Source: Mytilus californianus (taxonomy: Eukaryota; Mollusca; Bivalvia; Mytilida; Mytilidae). Taken from it: a DNA stretch of 64,000 nt. Shown here piece by piece: positions 11,147 to 21,439 of this stretch (position 1 is its first letter; the number at the start of each line of letters is the position of its first letter). The position numbers and the translations under genes were made by a program. The DNA is taken from the NCBI RefSeq assembly GCF_021869535.1, contig NW_026262668.1:70205558-70269557 (forward strand), read 5' to 3'. A model generated the notes under the pieces. That model was given only the letters and a program-made list of their open reading frames with translations. It had not been told where the DNA came from and ran no database searches.

Positions 11147-11242
11147 TCAGATTATATTGAGAAGATAGAACTACAACAAAATTTATGAAGTCATAAAACA
11201 CATAATAGTAACTCTTGGTTATATTTATCATATAGCACTTTT

Positions 11243-11296
<54 letters not shown>

Positions 11297-11390
11297 ATTA
11301 TATTACGAAGATAGAAATACAACAAAATCTATGAAGTCATAAAAACACATAATAGTTAACTCTTGGTTATATTTATCATATAGCACTTTT

Positions 11391-11432
<42 letters not shown>
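11147..11432. repeat. ~145-bp tandem duplication, each copy ending in a (CT)n run
   Basis: The sequence from CAGATTATATT through CTTGGTTATATTTATCATAT to GCACTTTTGCT is present at 11148-11243 and again at 11294-11391. The two copies are followed by (CT)25 (11244-11294) and (CT)20 (11392-11432). The copies differ by only a handful of changes, so the duplication is recent compared with the surrounding segmental duplication. Confidence 0.85.
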
Positions 11433-11435
<3 letters not shown>

Positions 11436-11690
11436 CGTAGACTTAGAAGGTTAAAGTTAAAGAAACAGGACAGCTATTATTATTTTTGTTGTTGATTGTG
11501 CAAAAGAAAAAAAAGTACTAAGCATTCGAACATGCACATGTAATTAAATACAGAAAATTACAGACTAAACCTGTCTAGGAATTAATTATGTGTGAAGATC
11601 AATTAGTTTCAAAGCGTAAAAACCGAATTGACTTATAAAGCAAGTTCAAAAATCGTGATATAATTTTAACTAAGAAGAGATTGTTCCATA
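11390..11690. repeat. segmental duplication block E, copy 1
   Basis: It matches 23540-23960 in direct orientation. Both begin with a CT run, then GGTTAAAGTTAAAGA and CAGCTATTAT, then CATG(T/C)AATTAAATACAG(A/G)AAA, then AAAAACCGAATTGA and GTGATATAAT. The order is conserved. Confidence 0.65.
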
Positions 11691-11789
11691 TACATATACA
11701 ACATACATAAAAGAAGTCAATGGTATGAAAAGTCGAAGATATCTTTATTGACAGTTGATCAGCTGATCAAAACTTTCAGATACATGTAT

Positions 11790-11945
11790 GGCCACACCAA
11801 TTTGATGAATAGTTCTTTGGATTTTCCCCTCCTGTTTTGGAGAAATTGACTTTTCAATAAAAAAAAAAAAAAATACCGCTTCCGCAAATTTTTTATCCGC
11901 ATGCCGCTTCAAAATTAGTTTCTCCTTGAAATTTTTTTTCACAGA
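11790..11945 (-). repeat. dispersed repeat with TTGGTGTGGCC end, copy 1
   Basis: The minus strand reads GAACTATTCATCAAATTGGTGTGGCC toward 11790. It is preceded by purine/T-rich sequence with CCGCTTCCGCAAA. The same end, with CCGAAGAACT before it, is at 13215-13380 and 15455-15600 on the plus strand. No coding frame is supported. Confidence 0.5.
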
Positions 11946-13214
11946 CGTTTTTCTGTTGCATATAATGCTATTATCGTTTTAAACGCACGTGCGGTAAATC
12001 GAGTTGTAAATAAAAGATCAAAAAACGGGATGCCAACATGCAGTTGTGTCAGCTCATTGCCGTGGACAAGTAGTTATTGAACACACTGTTATTCGAAATG
12101 CTTCTCGTTTTACCGTTAAAGACCTGTTATAGGATGCAAAAAAATAAAAATCTGTCGTTTGATGACCACAAACACATCAATATTTGTTAGAACCATCGTC
12201 ACCCCCGATCCTTGTTTCAACAGGCATAGACCTATCTATCTTTTGGATGAAATGAATGGTAATTCCCATGAACTTTTTAAAACATCACAGAAGTATTTGA
12301 TGTTGATGAAACCCAATATCCCCTTGTTAGTCTTTTGGCATGCAAGTAGAACTATCCTTTAGTTGGGGCAATTTAAAGAGTACCGACGAGACCACGGTGA
12401 TGCCGTATTGTGATTGGCATGCTCATAATAATTAGGGGTGTGTAATTGGTCCAACCACTTCTAGTCAAGCTAAACAGCTTTTTTAGGAGCAAAAGGAAAG
12501 AGTATTTTGCTCAGTAAGAAAAATGCATGTGAATGGTGACAAGTATTTTAATGGAATATTTTAATACATTTGGATCTACATGTATAGCAATATAACTATC
12601 TTACTCATGATGTTGTTTTAGTACAAAGCAAGAAATATTCACCTCACTCATTATTTTGATCCAAAATATGCATAAAATAGTTCCAACTGGATGTCAAGCA
12701 GCCATTAAATGAAGGCAACATTAGTATACCGCTGTTCAATAGTCATGATAATTCGATTAAGCAAAAACAAATCCGGGTAACAAACTAAAACCGAGGGAAC
12801 ACATAAACTATAAGACGAAAACAACGGAACAAAGAAACACTGAACTACAACAATAAACAATCATTACCCTATAAAGAAAACTATCAAAATATCTTTCAGG
12901 GGCATTTTTTTGGATACATGTACACATATTTTAATTTTATTCAACATGTGTCATTTACCTAACTAACATACTTCCTCTTGTAAAACTGCATCTGCTATGC
13001 TTCCTAAATATGTATATGGATTTGAATGGAAATTCACATAGGCAAAGCTTATTAGAAGAAAATAACCAAAATTAACTAAACCACAATGAGACAAGAAAGT
13101 CTGATATTGTACAGGCACCAATAAATCAAATTATATGCATTAGAGCATCTGTTGCTCCTCATTTTTCTATGAAATAACACAGTTATAACATGTACATAAA
13201 TTGTACAACTTCTA
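11946..13214. other. no recognisable gene
   Basis: AT-rich sequence. A short stretch near 12650-12710 resembles one end of the repeat at 14230-14680 (CCAACTGGATGTCAAGCAGCC). An open frame at 12159-12362 has no domain I recognise. Nothing else was identified. Confidence 0.4.
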
Positions 13215-13380
13215 TATCACACAATTTAAAAAAAAAATTTATACCGCTCGCTTCACTTGTAGACCACTCGACTCAAAAAATCTCATGTTCAAGAAATATA
13301 TAAAAACAAAAAAAAATTCGCTCGCTCCCCATATTTTTTGAAGCTTTTGTCCGAAGAACTGTTAATCAAATTGGTGTGGC
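13215..13380 (+). repeat. dispersed repeat with TTGGTGTGGCC end, copy 2
   Basis: It contains CCGCTCGCTTCACTTGTAGA, then TTCGCTCGCTCCCC and CCGAAGAACTGTTAATCAAA, followed by TTGGTGTGGC. It is colinear with 15455-15600 and with the reverse complement of 11790-11945. Confidence 0.55.
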
Positions 13381-13533
13381 ATATAGGCTCGGTTAATTCC
13401 TTTAGGCCATGTCAAATTAATACCTCGTTCGTCGGATTCCCCGCGTATTGTGGAAGGTCGACGAGAAAAAAGTACTTTTTTAAAAAAACCCGCGTCCGTC
13501 TCTAAATTTATATAACCAAAATTTTAATAAGTT

Positions 13534-13902
13534 GTGCGTTTTAAAGTAACGCCATACAGACACAAAAACGGACACCAAAAACGATCTAGATCTAACATTC
13601 ACAACGTTTTTTTTTTATATATGGACAAATATAATATGATATATTTTCTAAACGTAAGACATGAGGGGAATAATTGCAGTTACAGTGGTAACACAGGCAA
13701 CGACCTTACTACCAAACACAGAGTGGAATGTGATTTTGACAATTCTTTTACCGATGTGTTTGAAGTGCTCCGTGCAAGACAACAAATGACACAAAGCACC
13801 AACGCCTCCGAATTGAATGATTGAAATGATGACAATATAACATGCATGAAAATAAAAGAGAATCCAGAAGTTGACGGTACATGCTTTGAAATGGCAACGC
13901 AA
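13534..13902. other. overlapping unrecognised open frames, probably non-coding
   Basis: A plus-strand frame (13534-13824, 96 codons) and a minus-strand frame (13902-13648, 84 codons, with two hydrophobic stretches) overlap. Neither shows a known domain. Neither has a clear splice site or neighbour that would make it an exon. They are recorded because the interval lacks any recognised repeat. The segment remains unassigned. Confidence 0.2.
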
Positions 13903-14229
13903 TGATACTACTATATTTTTTACTTTTTTTTTTTATCTTTTAGTTTTAGAATAAAAGTTTGTTTTCCCATGAAACTTTTATTTATATTTGTTAGTATTAT
14001 TACAAAGTTATAAAGCATGGAATTTGACAAAAAAGTGTTTGTGGTAATTGAATATAACATCAATACAACTTCGCAATTTACAAAATCTTCTAAATATAAG
14101 AATGTGTATGATTGTCAATGAGACAAACTTCCACCAGAGACCAAATTTGTTGAGGTTTGCAACCAGTAAAGTTTACGATATAGCCTGCAACACAGAGCAA
14201 TATCCCCATATACATAGAGATTTGATTGC

Positions 14230-14680
14230 TATTAAATTCTTCTTCCCCTCAAGGGTGACTGCGGAAAAGAAATATGATCACCATAGCAGTCTTCCTCCGA
14301 CTGGCTGTAAAACCCTCGCCAGAGTTGGGCATTCGAATGGCTGTGCGGGATATATAAGTGCATAGCCACATCAAGTCAGAATGGGGACGTTAAATCAGAT
14401 GCCTCGTGTAGGGAGAGTGCCAAACTCTCTGCACGTTAAGAACTCTTGCAACAAATTTTTTAGGGTCAGTAGCTAGGTTGCCTGTTGCAAGGCTGAATGT
14501 TTGTCCCTGTCCAATGTACCCTCATTTTCCCGTGTGGTGATCCAAATTTCACCGACCTTCGTCTATGATGGCCTCTGTTACAGGACCTTTCCAATGTGTT
14601 TATTGTTTATTTGTTCTCGTCCTGAACATGCATGAAATATTTGCCACTGGATGTTAAGCAACCAATAATCAATCAATCAT
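14230..14680 (-). repeat. ~450-bp bivalve-type dispersed repeat
   Basis: Read on the minus strand it starts with a (ATTG)n run, GATTGATTGATTATTGG, followed by CCAGTGGCAAATATTTCATG and CATGTTCAGGACGAGAAC. It ends near 14230 with TGCGGAAAAG-type sequence. I recognise this arrangement as a common repeat in bivalve genomes (memory, not a search). A GATTGATTG start is shared with the elements at 26445 and 33325, but the bodies differ. Confidence 0.6.
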
Positions 14681-14943
14681 TCTAAAATCTTCAGCAAAGC
14701 ATGACTATTTTAAAGTTGAATGTATTAAAATGTACCTGTAATTGTTTAGTTAGTATATAGCATCTGGTGTGATGCATTTGTAGTAGTATAAATTGGTGTA
14801 GTTTTTGAAGGACAGTCCTTTATAAATTTTCATCTTGTTGTATTCACAAATATGTATAGTTGTATATAAAAGCTTTATACATGCATATATGCTTTGCATA
14901 CGTTTATTTGAAACTACATACATGTACCATTCTGTATTATATG

Positions 14944-15180
14944 CCTGTCCCAAGTCAGGAGCCTGAAGTTTGCTGGTTGTTGTTGAATCATGTCTGTCAA
15001 ATTTGTTTTTCGTAAATTGTTTTGTTATGAATTAGGCCGTTAGTTTTCTCAAATGAATTGTTTCATATTTGTCATGTCAGGGCCTTTTGTAGCCGACTAT
15101 ACGGTATGGGTTTTCTCATTGTTGAAGGCTTTGGTGGAAAGTTGTTTCATTGGCAATCATATCACATCTCCTTATTTTTA
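14944..15180 (+). repeat. ~240-bp dispersed repeat, copy 1
   Basis: It starts CCTGTCCCAAGTCAGGAGCC, continues with TTAGGCCGTTAGTTTTCTC and GGGCCTTTTGTAGC, and ends TTGTTTCATTGGCAATCATA. The same succession is at 32760-33060. It is non-coding. Confidence 0.65.
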
Positions 15181-15454
15181 TAATGCATCAATTATAACTG
15201 ACATCAAACATAGATTTCTACCTGTTCAATGCTGTTGTACTATTTCATGTTCAGCTGGATCTTTTATTTGAGCAGACTACACGACACGAAGTTGTAGGCT
15301 TTGCTACTAGTTAACCATTTTTGTACTGAAAATAGTGTGTCTGAGAACATATTAAGAAGCAAATTGGGGTAATATAAGAAGTAGGATACGAGTAAATTTA
15401 TGATCGCTGGCTTGAATAAATGCTTTTGATGGATTTTATTTTTTTAATATTTCA

Positions 15455-15600
15455 AAAATAATATAGCTCGCTAGTAAAAAAATACTTTCGCCTGCCAAAA
15501 ATCAAACTTCGTAAAAAAAACAAATAAAAACATTTCGCTCTCTCGCTACCCATTTTTACGGAAGATATCCGAAGAACTAAAAACTAAGTTGGTGTGGCCT
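15455..15600 (+). repeat. dispersed repeat with TTGGTGTGGCC end, copy 3
   Basis: It contains ATATAGCTCGCTAGTAAAA, TTTCGCTCTCTCGCTACCC and CCGAAGAACTAAAAACTAAG, then TTGGTGTGGCC. It is the plus-strand relative of 13215-13380. Confidence 0.55.
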
Positions 15601-15789
15601 TACTGTTACAAATTACTGATCATGGCAAAACATTATAGATTCACAACGAAATTCCTAATGTTTAGTAATACTTTTAGATACTTTCAGTATTTCTCATGTA
15701 TCTTTCAAACAAAATAATGTATGATAAACGATAATTTCCTTAACTGATTTTTATTGTATGCTCTACTATGTTTCCTTTGTTAGTTAACT

Positions 15790-16290
15790 AACCGAGAGTT
15801 AAAAAAGTTAAGCTGAGATCTTAAACTTTAAAATGCGAGGCTGTGTATTCCTGTATTAGAAAATGCTCATAGTGTAAAAGTGCCTAACGATTATTATTAT
15901 TTTCGCTACAAATTCTTTGTCTTTTGGAGGAGTCATGATATAAAGTATTTGCATTGTATTTTATCTTGAATTACTTATCCTTAAATCTTATGTTACAGAC
16001 GTCTCTTTGTCGTTATATCAATTTCTAGACAAGACAACTGACCAGTAGTCTTACATTATCGTTAGGGTTTCGTGTATTAATAACTTCTGGTTTATCATCC
16101 AATGTCAAAAGGGTAGTATGTAGAACTTAGACTAGTATAGAGAATATATCAAAAGATCAGCTATATTTGCTGTTGACTAATATTTTACAAAACAATATGT
16201 ATTACATCATATGGTTATTTAACTCTGACAAAGACTTTCTGTTCGAAACAACGTGCATGAAAATTTAATAAGCTTTGTTCACTGTAATCA
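15790..16290. repeat. segmental duplication block A, copy 1
   Basis: It aligns in direct orientation with 29740-30215. Anchors in order: TTTAAAATGCGAGGCT, TTATNATTTTCGCTNNAAATTCTT, AACTGACCAG, AACNTCTGGTT, GGGTAGTATNTAGAACTTA, AACAATATG and ACAAAGACTTTC. No coding frame is shared between the copies. Confidence 0.7.
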
Positions 16291-17284
16291 GACAATAACA
16301 CTTGAGTTTACTCGTTTTTTTATTTTTTGTTTTGTTTTTGTTTTTTAAAGTTTTCACATTTAATCAATAAAACTCCGATTCAGCGCAGAATCTATATGTT
16401 ATTGTTCTAAAGACGTCTTTCACTTATGTCAATTTGTTTTACTACAAAACAATCGAACATTCGGCAAGTTTTCCGGTAAAATTCCAATGTCGTATGTTTA
16501 AAGTTGTCGTAGGATATCAAATACTTCAGTTGCACATTTTATGTTATAATAAAGATTAACAAGCAAAAGAAATCCCATATGTATGATGTCATAACTTTTT
16601 CAGTCTTGTTTTAGTAAATATATTTACGCATTCCCTATTTTTCCTCCCACAAAAATCGGACCTTTTCATTTGAAATGTAGATGCATTTAACTTTTAAAGA
16701 AGAAATTGGCATCATTATTAGGTTCTATTTTACTACACCAGATGCGCATTTCGACATTTAAAGTCTCTCAGTGATGGTCGAGCCCAGAATATTTGAAAGT
16801 CCGAAAACTAAATACAAACGTTGAAAAACTGATAAACCAAAAGAAAGAACTAATCTAAACCCAAATCCGGCCTTGGAATATGTGCCATGCATGAGGGAAA
16901 TTCATTACTTAAATTGAAATTATTTTCCTTATTTACAACATATTCCAATCAAACAATATTCGAATTTCCATGCCAGCACACGAGTCGAAATAAAATCACT
17001 TTTTAACATTGAAATAAAAAATACCATCTGAGTGTTTCTTATCAACGTAAACATAACACATCAATGACATTAGTTCTAGAGCTTCTTAGTTCCATTAATA
17101 CACTATTTTTCGGTATAGACTTTGTTTTTTAAATAGTTTATACATAACTAGCATACCATGTGTTACTATTCTATTACTTAAACTTTTGAAATGAATCTAC
17201 ATCTTGTAGATACTTACATTTTCGCATTGAACAAACTAATGCTTTTTTTCGGACTGCATATATCGTTTTTACACTAAATATTCT
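16291..17284. other. no recognisable gene
   Basis: AT-rich interval between duplication blocks A and B. I found no repeat, domain or splice-bounded open frame. Confidence 0.4.
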
Positions 17285-17779
17285 GAACCCTTCTTTATTA
17301 TATTTACAATAAACTAAAACATTTGGTAGTTTTAAACTAAACAACCTTCTGTGTGTTAAGTTGCCCCAGTAAGATCATAAGACAATGAAAAATAAAACAA
17401 AAGATTTTAGTTAAAATAGTATATATGCTGTAAACTTTGGTCTACATATTTTTTCGTCATTCAGGTATTTAATCTCTTTTTAATTCAAGGACAAAAAACA
17501 AAAGGATATAATGTTAAAAAAGTTCTGGCGTGCATATCTTACACAGTGTAACTAGCAAAATCATGCATTGTCAGTTAATCCTTCATTAGTTTTATAGCTG
17601 TTATATTTAAAATTGCTTATGGTCTTTATCCTCTCCTTGATTTGTTTATGTTTAAAGACTGAGTCTCGTTTTTGTGCATCGTTGCTGGTGTATCCAAATA
17701 TTTACTTGTCAATTACAAACTAAGTGATTGATTGTTGTTGTTTCTTTTACTTCTTTCACTTCTAGATTTGGTTGAACTT
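17285..17779. repeat. segmental duplication block B, copy 2
   Basis: This is the counterpart of 6665-7126 (see that entry). It continues from 17746 to 17779 across the position where the RT retroelement 7129-8500 is inserted in copy 1, so it preserves the empty site. Confidence 0.6.
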
Positions 17780-17848
17780 GAATATAGGTAGATTATGATT
17801 GCCAGTCGAAAGGGACGTTTCGTGGAAGGAAATAGATGTTTTCTCGCA
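17780..17848. repeat. target-site duplication, left copy (69 bp)
   Basis: It runs from GAATATAGGTAGATTATGAT to TTTTCTCGCA. It is identical to 19916-19985 apart from one substitution and a one-base indel in the T run. The LINE's 3' tail starts immediately after it. The length is unusually long for a LINE target-site duplication. Confidence 0.85.
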
Positions 17849-17979
17849 ATTCAATTCAACTCAATATTTTATTTAAGTCTCGTCTCTCAATAATATATAA
17901 TACAACATTACATTTAGCGTAAAATTAAATAGATATAAAAAGAGAGCCATTCTGTACAGAATTATAAGAGACTATAACA

Positions 17980-18708
17980 TTAAAAATAACAGAGAATTCG
18001 TCTATTATAAAACATATTAATAAGAACATTATTTACAGTATAAATACAGTATAAAACATTTCTACGTTTATTTAAAATAAGATTACAGGCTTTGGCACAG
18101 CTACGAATCATATTAATATCTGTAAATAAAAACACTAATTTCTGTTTATCATCAAAAGACATAAAATCACTATTAAAATGTGTTGCTTCATAAAATATTT
18201 TTTTTCTAAAATCGTCATATAAAGGACACGATAAAATAACATGGGCTTCATCTTCTAAAATATCCTTACAACTATCACAGACTCGCTCCTCTAAAAGTAA
18301 TTTTTCAAATCTCCCCGTTTCGATTCTTAATGGTGATACACCACATCGAAATTTGTCAAAAGATCTCTTTTGTGAAAATGACATTGGAATTGTACAATAA
18401 GTTTCAGTTTCAAAACTGTTCTTAAATAAATTATTTGTTCGAAATTTGTTACCACCTTTACCAAACAAAGCTTTCTGTGACTGTAAATTGCATTGCCACT
18501 GTTCAACATATTTACTAAACATTTTAGACATAACAGTATTGACCACTGAGGTACTATCAACATATTCTGTAATATTACACAAATGTTCTGCATTGCACCC
18601 AGAAAATGTTTTCCGTACATAAAAATTCAAATTTTTTATACACTTGTGTCTTCTACTCATAATGTCTGCCCATATGAAAAGTTTTCTGTTTAACCGATTA
18701 GAACTCAT
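17980..18708 (-). pseudogene. LINE ORF2 C-terminal region
   Basis: Open for 242 codons. After a lysine-rich segment comes GVSPLRIETGRF, then a zinc-binding-like array with CDSC, EDEAHVILSCPLYDDFR, which resembles the CxxC...H....C knuckle found after the RT in many LINEs. It ends with a hydrophobic, arginine-rich tail and a TAA codon at 17980. The upstream part of the same ORF is in another frame at 18713-18958. Confidence 0.8.
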
Positions 18709-18712
18709 ATTG

Positions 18713-18958
18713 TCATAAACGGTAACATAGTCGAATTAAACATTGCCATTGTTTTTGAAAGATGGGTATCCACCCCATATCCCCTGCAACTGCAGTATTT
18801 GGAGTATATTTACCAACTCCAAGAAAAAATCTGCATGCTCTATTGTGTTTGGCATTAATAAAAGAAAAGTTTTTGCAACCCCAAATACCAGCACCATATT
18901 CAACAATTGGAAGCACCAAACTCATATAATTTTGAAAAGACATTATGAGTAACACCAC
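18713..18958 (-). pseudogene. LINE ORF2 thumb/connector segment (frameshifted)
   Basis: It encodes VLPIVEYGAGIWG, then INAKHNRACRFFLGVGKYTP and GDMGWIP. This block is typical of the region just after the RT palm in LINE ORF2 proteins. It lies in a different frame from both the RT (19065-19895) and the C-terminus (17980-18708), so there is one frameshift on each side. Confidence 0.75.
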
Positions 18959-19064
18959 CTAAGATTTTGCACTTAGCTTTAACAAGACCAAGTGCTATAT
19001 TTGCAGAAGCTGCAGCAGCTTTAGCAGTTACATTATAATCTAAAAATTCACTTAAAACTAAACC

Positions 19065-19895
19065 TTAATAAGTATAAGTAGTAGAATATTCAATGATATT
19101 AATTCCACATTTAAATACAGTATGTGACTTATTAACAGAAGGTGTTTTAAAATGCACAATATTACACTTTTTGGAATTAATAGTCATACAATTATCTCCA
19201 CACCATTTATCTAATGCATTTAACAGGGTTTGTAATTCTTTTTCATCGTTTGCTAGTATAACCATGTCATCAGCATAAAGTAAAATACAAACTTTTTCAT
19301 CATTAATATCAATACCACACTCATATGATTTCAAGAACGAAACTAGGTCATTTATATAGAGATTAAATAGCATAGGTGATAATGGGCATCCTTGTGTAAG
19401 ACCACTGTTGACATTAAACCATTCTGATAAATGGTCGTTTAATCGTACTGAACATAATACATTTGAGTAAATAGACTGTATAGCAGCACAAAAATTTTCT
19501 GCAACACCTATCACATTTAACTTTGACCATAGTATATTTCTATTTATGGTATCATAGGCCTTCTTAAAATCAATAAAGGGACAAAAAGTAGATTTACAAA
19601 GCTTTTTTCTGACATCAATTATGTTTGTAAGAGAAGACAATTGATCTATAATGCTTCGATTTTGACGGAAACCATTTTGCTAGTCGACTAATATGTTATT
19701 GTCATCTACCCATTGCGTTAGCCTTTCGTTTAAAATATTACAATAAAGCTTATACGAAACACAAGCTAATGCAATATCTCTGTAAGACAAGGGGTCGCGC
19801 GGATCTGTCATGTTTGCTTTTAAAATAGGTATGGGATTGATAATAATTTTGTTCCATAAATCTGGCGTTTTTTTGGAACCTAGAGCAAAAATCAA
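19065..19895 (-). pseudogene. LINE ORF2 reverse transcriptase domain
   Basis: One frame carries DPLSYRDIALACVSYKLYCN (RT motif 2-type region), FIDFKKAYDTINR (motif A), GLTQGCPLSPMLFNLYINDL (motif B) and LLYADDMVILA (motif C, catalytic YADD). The catalytic residues are present, but a TAG at about 19680 separates the N-terminal part from the rest and a TAA ends the frame at 19065. Homology continues past that TAA (GLVLSEFLDYN...), showing both are degenerative stops. It copied LINE RNA in the parental element; this copy is non-functional. Confidence 0.9.
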
Positions 19896-19915
19896 ATAGA
19901 TGGTACAAACACAAA

Positions 19916-19985
19916 GAATATAGGTAGATTATGATTGCCAGTCGAAAGGGACGTTTCGTGGAAGGAAATAGATTTTTTTCTCGCA
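19916..19985. repeat. target-site duplication, right copy (70 bp)
   Basis: The partner of 17780-17848. The sequence continues as host DNA (TGAGGTCATCTGCG) that matches block C of the segmental duplication. Confidence 0.85.
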
Positions 19986-20440
19986 TGAGGTCATCTGCGT
20001 TGATCAACTCAAAAAGTCACAGCATGCCGAAAAAGGAACTGTCCCGAAAGCCGAAGGGAGAATCGAGTTTTACTGATTGAGTATTGTTTAGTTCGATGTA
20101 AAACGTTTCTTGCGTATAGAGTACGGAATACCTTGAATTAATAGGGACTGCAAAGTGAATGAGTCTGGATTATAGACTGGCAATTAGAACTTCCAATGAA
20201 AAAGGAAGCATGTGTAAAGATGGAATAAAATTGAGTCCTGAAAAAGTCCACCTACGAACTCCTCAATGGGCTCATGCAGTTCTTTAAATGCCAAGTATGG
20301 TGCTCTCACGTCACAAAGCATCTGATTTATCATCTCATACCAGTGCATGACCTCTAATTTATTGTACATCTTGCACCGCAAAATGAATGCCCTATTTAGC
20401 ACGGATCTAAATCTTCTGTCCATTCGGACACCTGTCTACA
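19986..20440. repeat. segmental duplication block C, copy 2
   Basis: Together with 17780-17848 this is the counterpart of 8505-9200. It carries the exon-like minus-strand frame described at 20184-20440, which is degraded in copy 1. Confidence 0.6.
20184..20440 (-). CDS. exon-like open frame of unknown function
   Basis: On the minus strand the frame runs from a possible acceptor (AATGTAG just upstream of codons TGVRMDRRF) through VMHWYEMINQML, CDVRAPYLAFKELHEPIEEF to a TAA at 20184. The composition is protein-like and the segment recurs in block C copy 1 (about 9190-8950), where DVR-YLA is still recognisable but stops intervene. No family was recognised. It may be an exon of a duplicated host gene, or part of an old transposon. 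No downstream donor is obvious, so if coding it would be a terminal exon. Confidence is low. Confidence 0.25.
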
Positions 20441-20710
20441 TTTCAAAGTTTTTTGAAATTAAAGAAATAGAAATGTTAAACCTTAAATAAAAATTATAAG
20501 AACATGAAAATTGACTTTTGCTATGATGGATCTATTGTTACAAACAGGACGACATTTCTTGTTAGTAACACAAACGTTAACGTTACCAATTCTTATATTG
20601 TATTTTTGTTCTTAGACTTTAGAAATAATGAATAAGACCTTCTATCATATAAATTATATCGTGAATGATTACCAAATTTTTCGGACAAACAAGTTAAGAA
20701 ATATTTCTCA
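20415..20710. repeat. segmental duplication block D, copy 2
   Basis: Counterpart of 10560-10930 (loose alignment by eye). Confidence 0.45.
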
Positions 20711-21282
20711 AGTTGATAAGGAAAAAAAAAGCCCAAAATACAAACTGACAAATGACAAATACAAACTTACAAAAAAAATCATATCAATAGAATGATTTAA
20801 ACATAAAAAAAAGTCGAGGAAACAAATAAATAACAATTATATTCTAAGGGTGAGGTGATGTAAGGTCGACTTTTAGTTTAGGGCTATTCAGTTCGACAAT
20901 TACAAAAATGTGACTACCATATGTTCCGACCATAAGCGTTAGGTCAGGGAAATTAATACGGGTTACTTTTACTGTCAATTCCATAAGGTATGACCCTCCA
21001 AGATGACATAAATTAAGAGAACTCTGACTAAATTTATCCTTTGGTAATCATTGTTACATGGAAATTATCGTTTTTTCCTTACACATACAATATGTTGACT
21101 TCGGAAAATAACTCCAATAAATGTCAAAATGAAGTGTTAAACAAGAAGTGCCTATAAATAGCAACACATAACATACAAATCTATTGAGTGTGTTTTTGTT
21201 TCCGTCTTTCTTGGGCCTTGGGTTTGTAAATATGCTGATGTGAAGGAACAGTGTGAACTTTATCTCTTTGAAATTTCTTCCT
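20711..21282. other. no recognisable gene
   Basis: AT-rich sequence. It could contain the 3' UTR of the putative exon at 21283-21423, since it lies downstream on the minus strand, but no clear polyadenylation site was fixed. Confidence 0.3.
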
Positions 21283-21423
21283 TTATTTTTCCCTATGTTT
21301 GGATTGTTCAATTTTTTTTATATCTTCGAGGCGACGTTTTATTGTTGGTAAATCGTCACGTGACATGTGACTACTGTAGATGATATCAGATATTTCATTT
21401 TGAATTTGCTTGTAGTTTGTGGT
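21283..21423 (-). CDS. possible terminal exon, charged helical C-terminus
   Basis: On the minus strand a pyrimidine tract ending TTTCTTTTAAG precedes 46 codons and a TAA. The peptide (TTNYKQIQNEISDIIY..., then SRDDLPTIKRRLEDIKK) is highly charged with heptad-like spacing and looks like a coiled-coil or helical tail. The acceptor and codon composition support an exon, but no upstream exon or family was identified. It is isolated among transposon fragments and may be a relic. Confidence 0.25.
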   Translation of the reverse strand, partial: TTNYKQIQNEISDIIYSSHMSRDDLPTIKRRLEDIKKIEQSKHREK

Positions 21424-21439
21424 CTTAAAAGAAAGTAAC

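Larger units (their letters stand above)
17849..19915 (-). mobile_element. 5'-truncated non-LTR retrotransposon (LINE)
   Basis: A 2.07-kb element lies exactly between two ~70-bp direct repeats. On the minus strand it starts inside ORF2, just before the RT domain, and ends in a 3' UTR with AATAAAATATTGAG, followed by a (GAATT)-type microsatellite tail at 17849-17870. The coding part has two in-frame stops (about 19680 and 19065) and two frameshifts (about 18930 and 18710), so the copy is dead. The 3' end resembles that of the plus-strand LINE fragment ending at 48796. The clade cannot be fixed from this partial copy. Confidence 0.9.
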
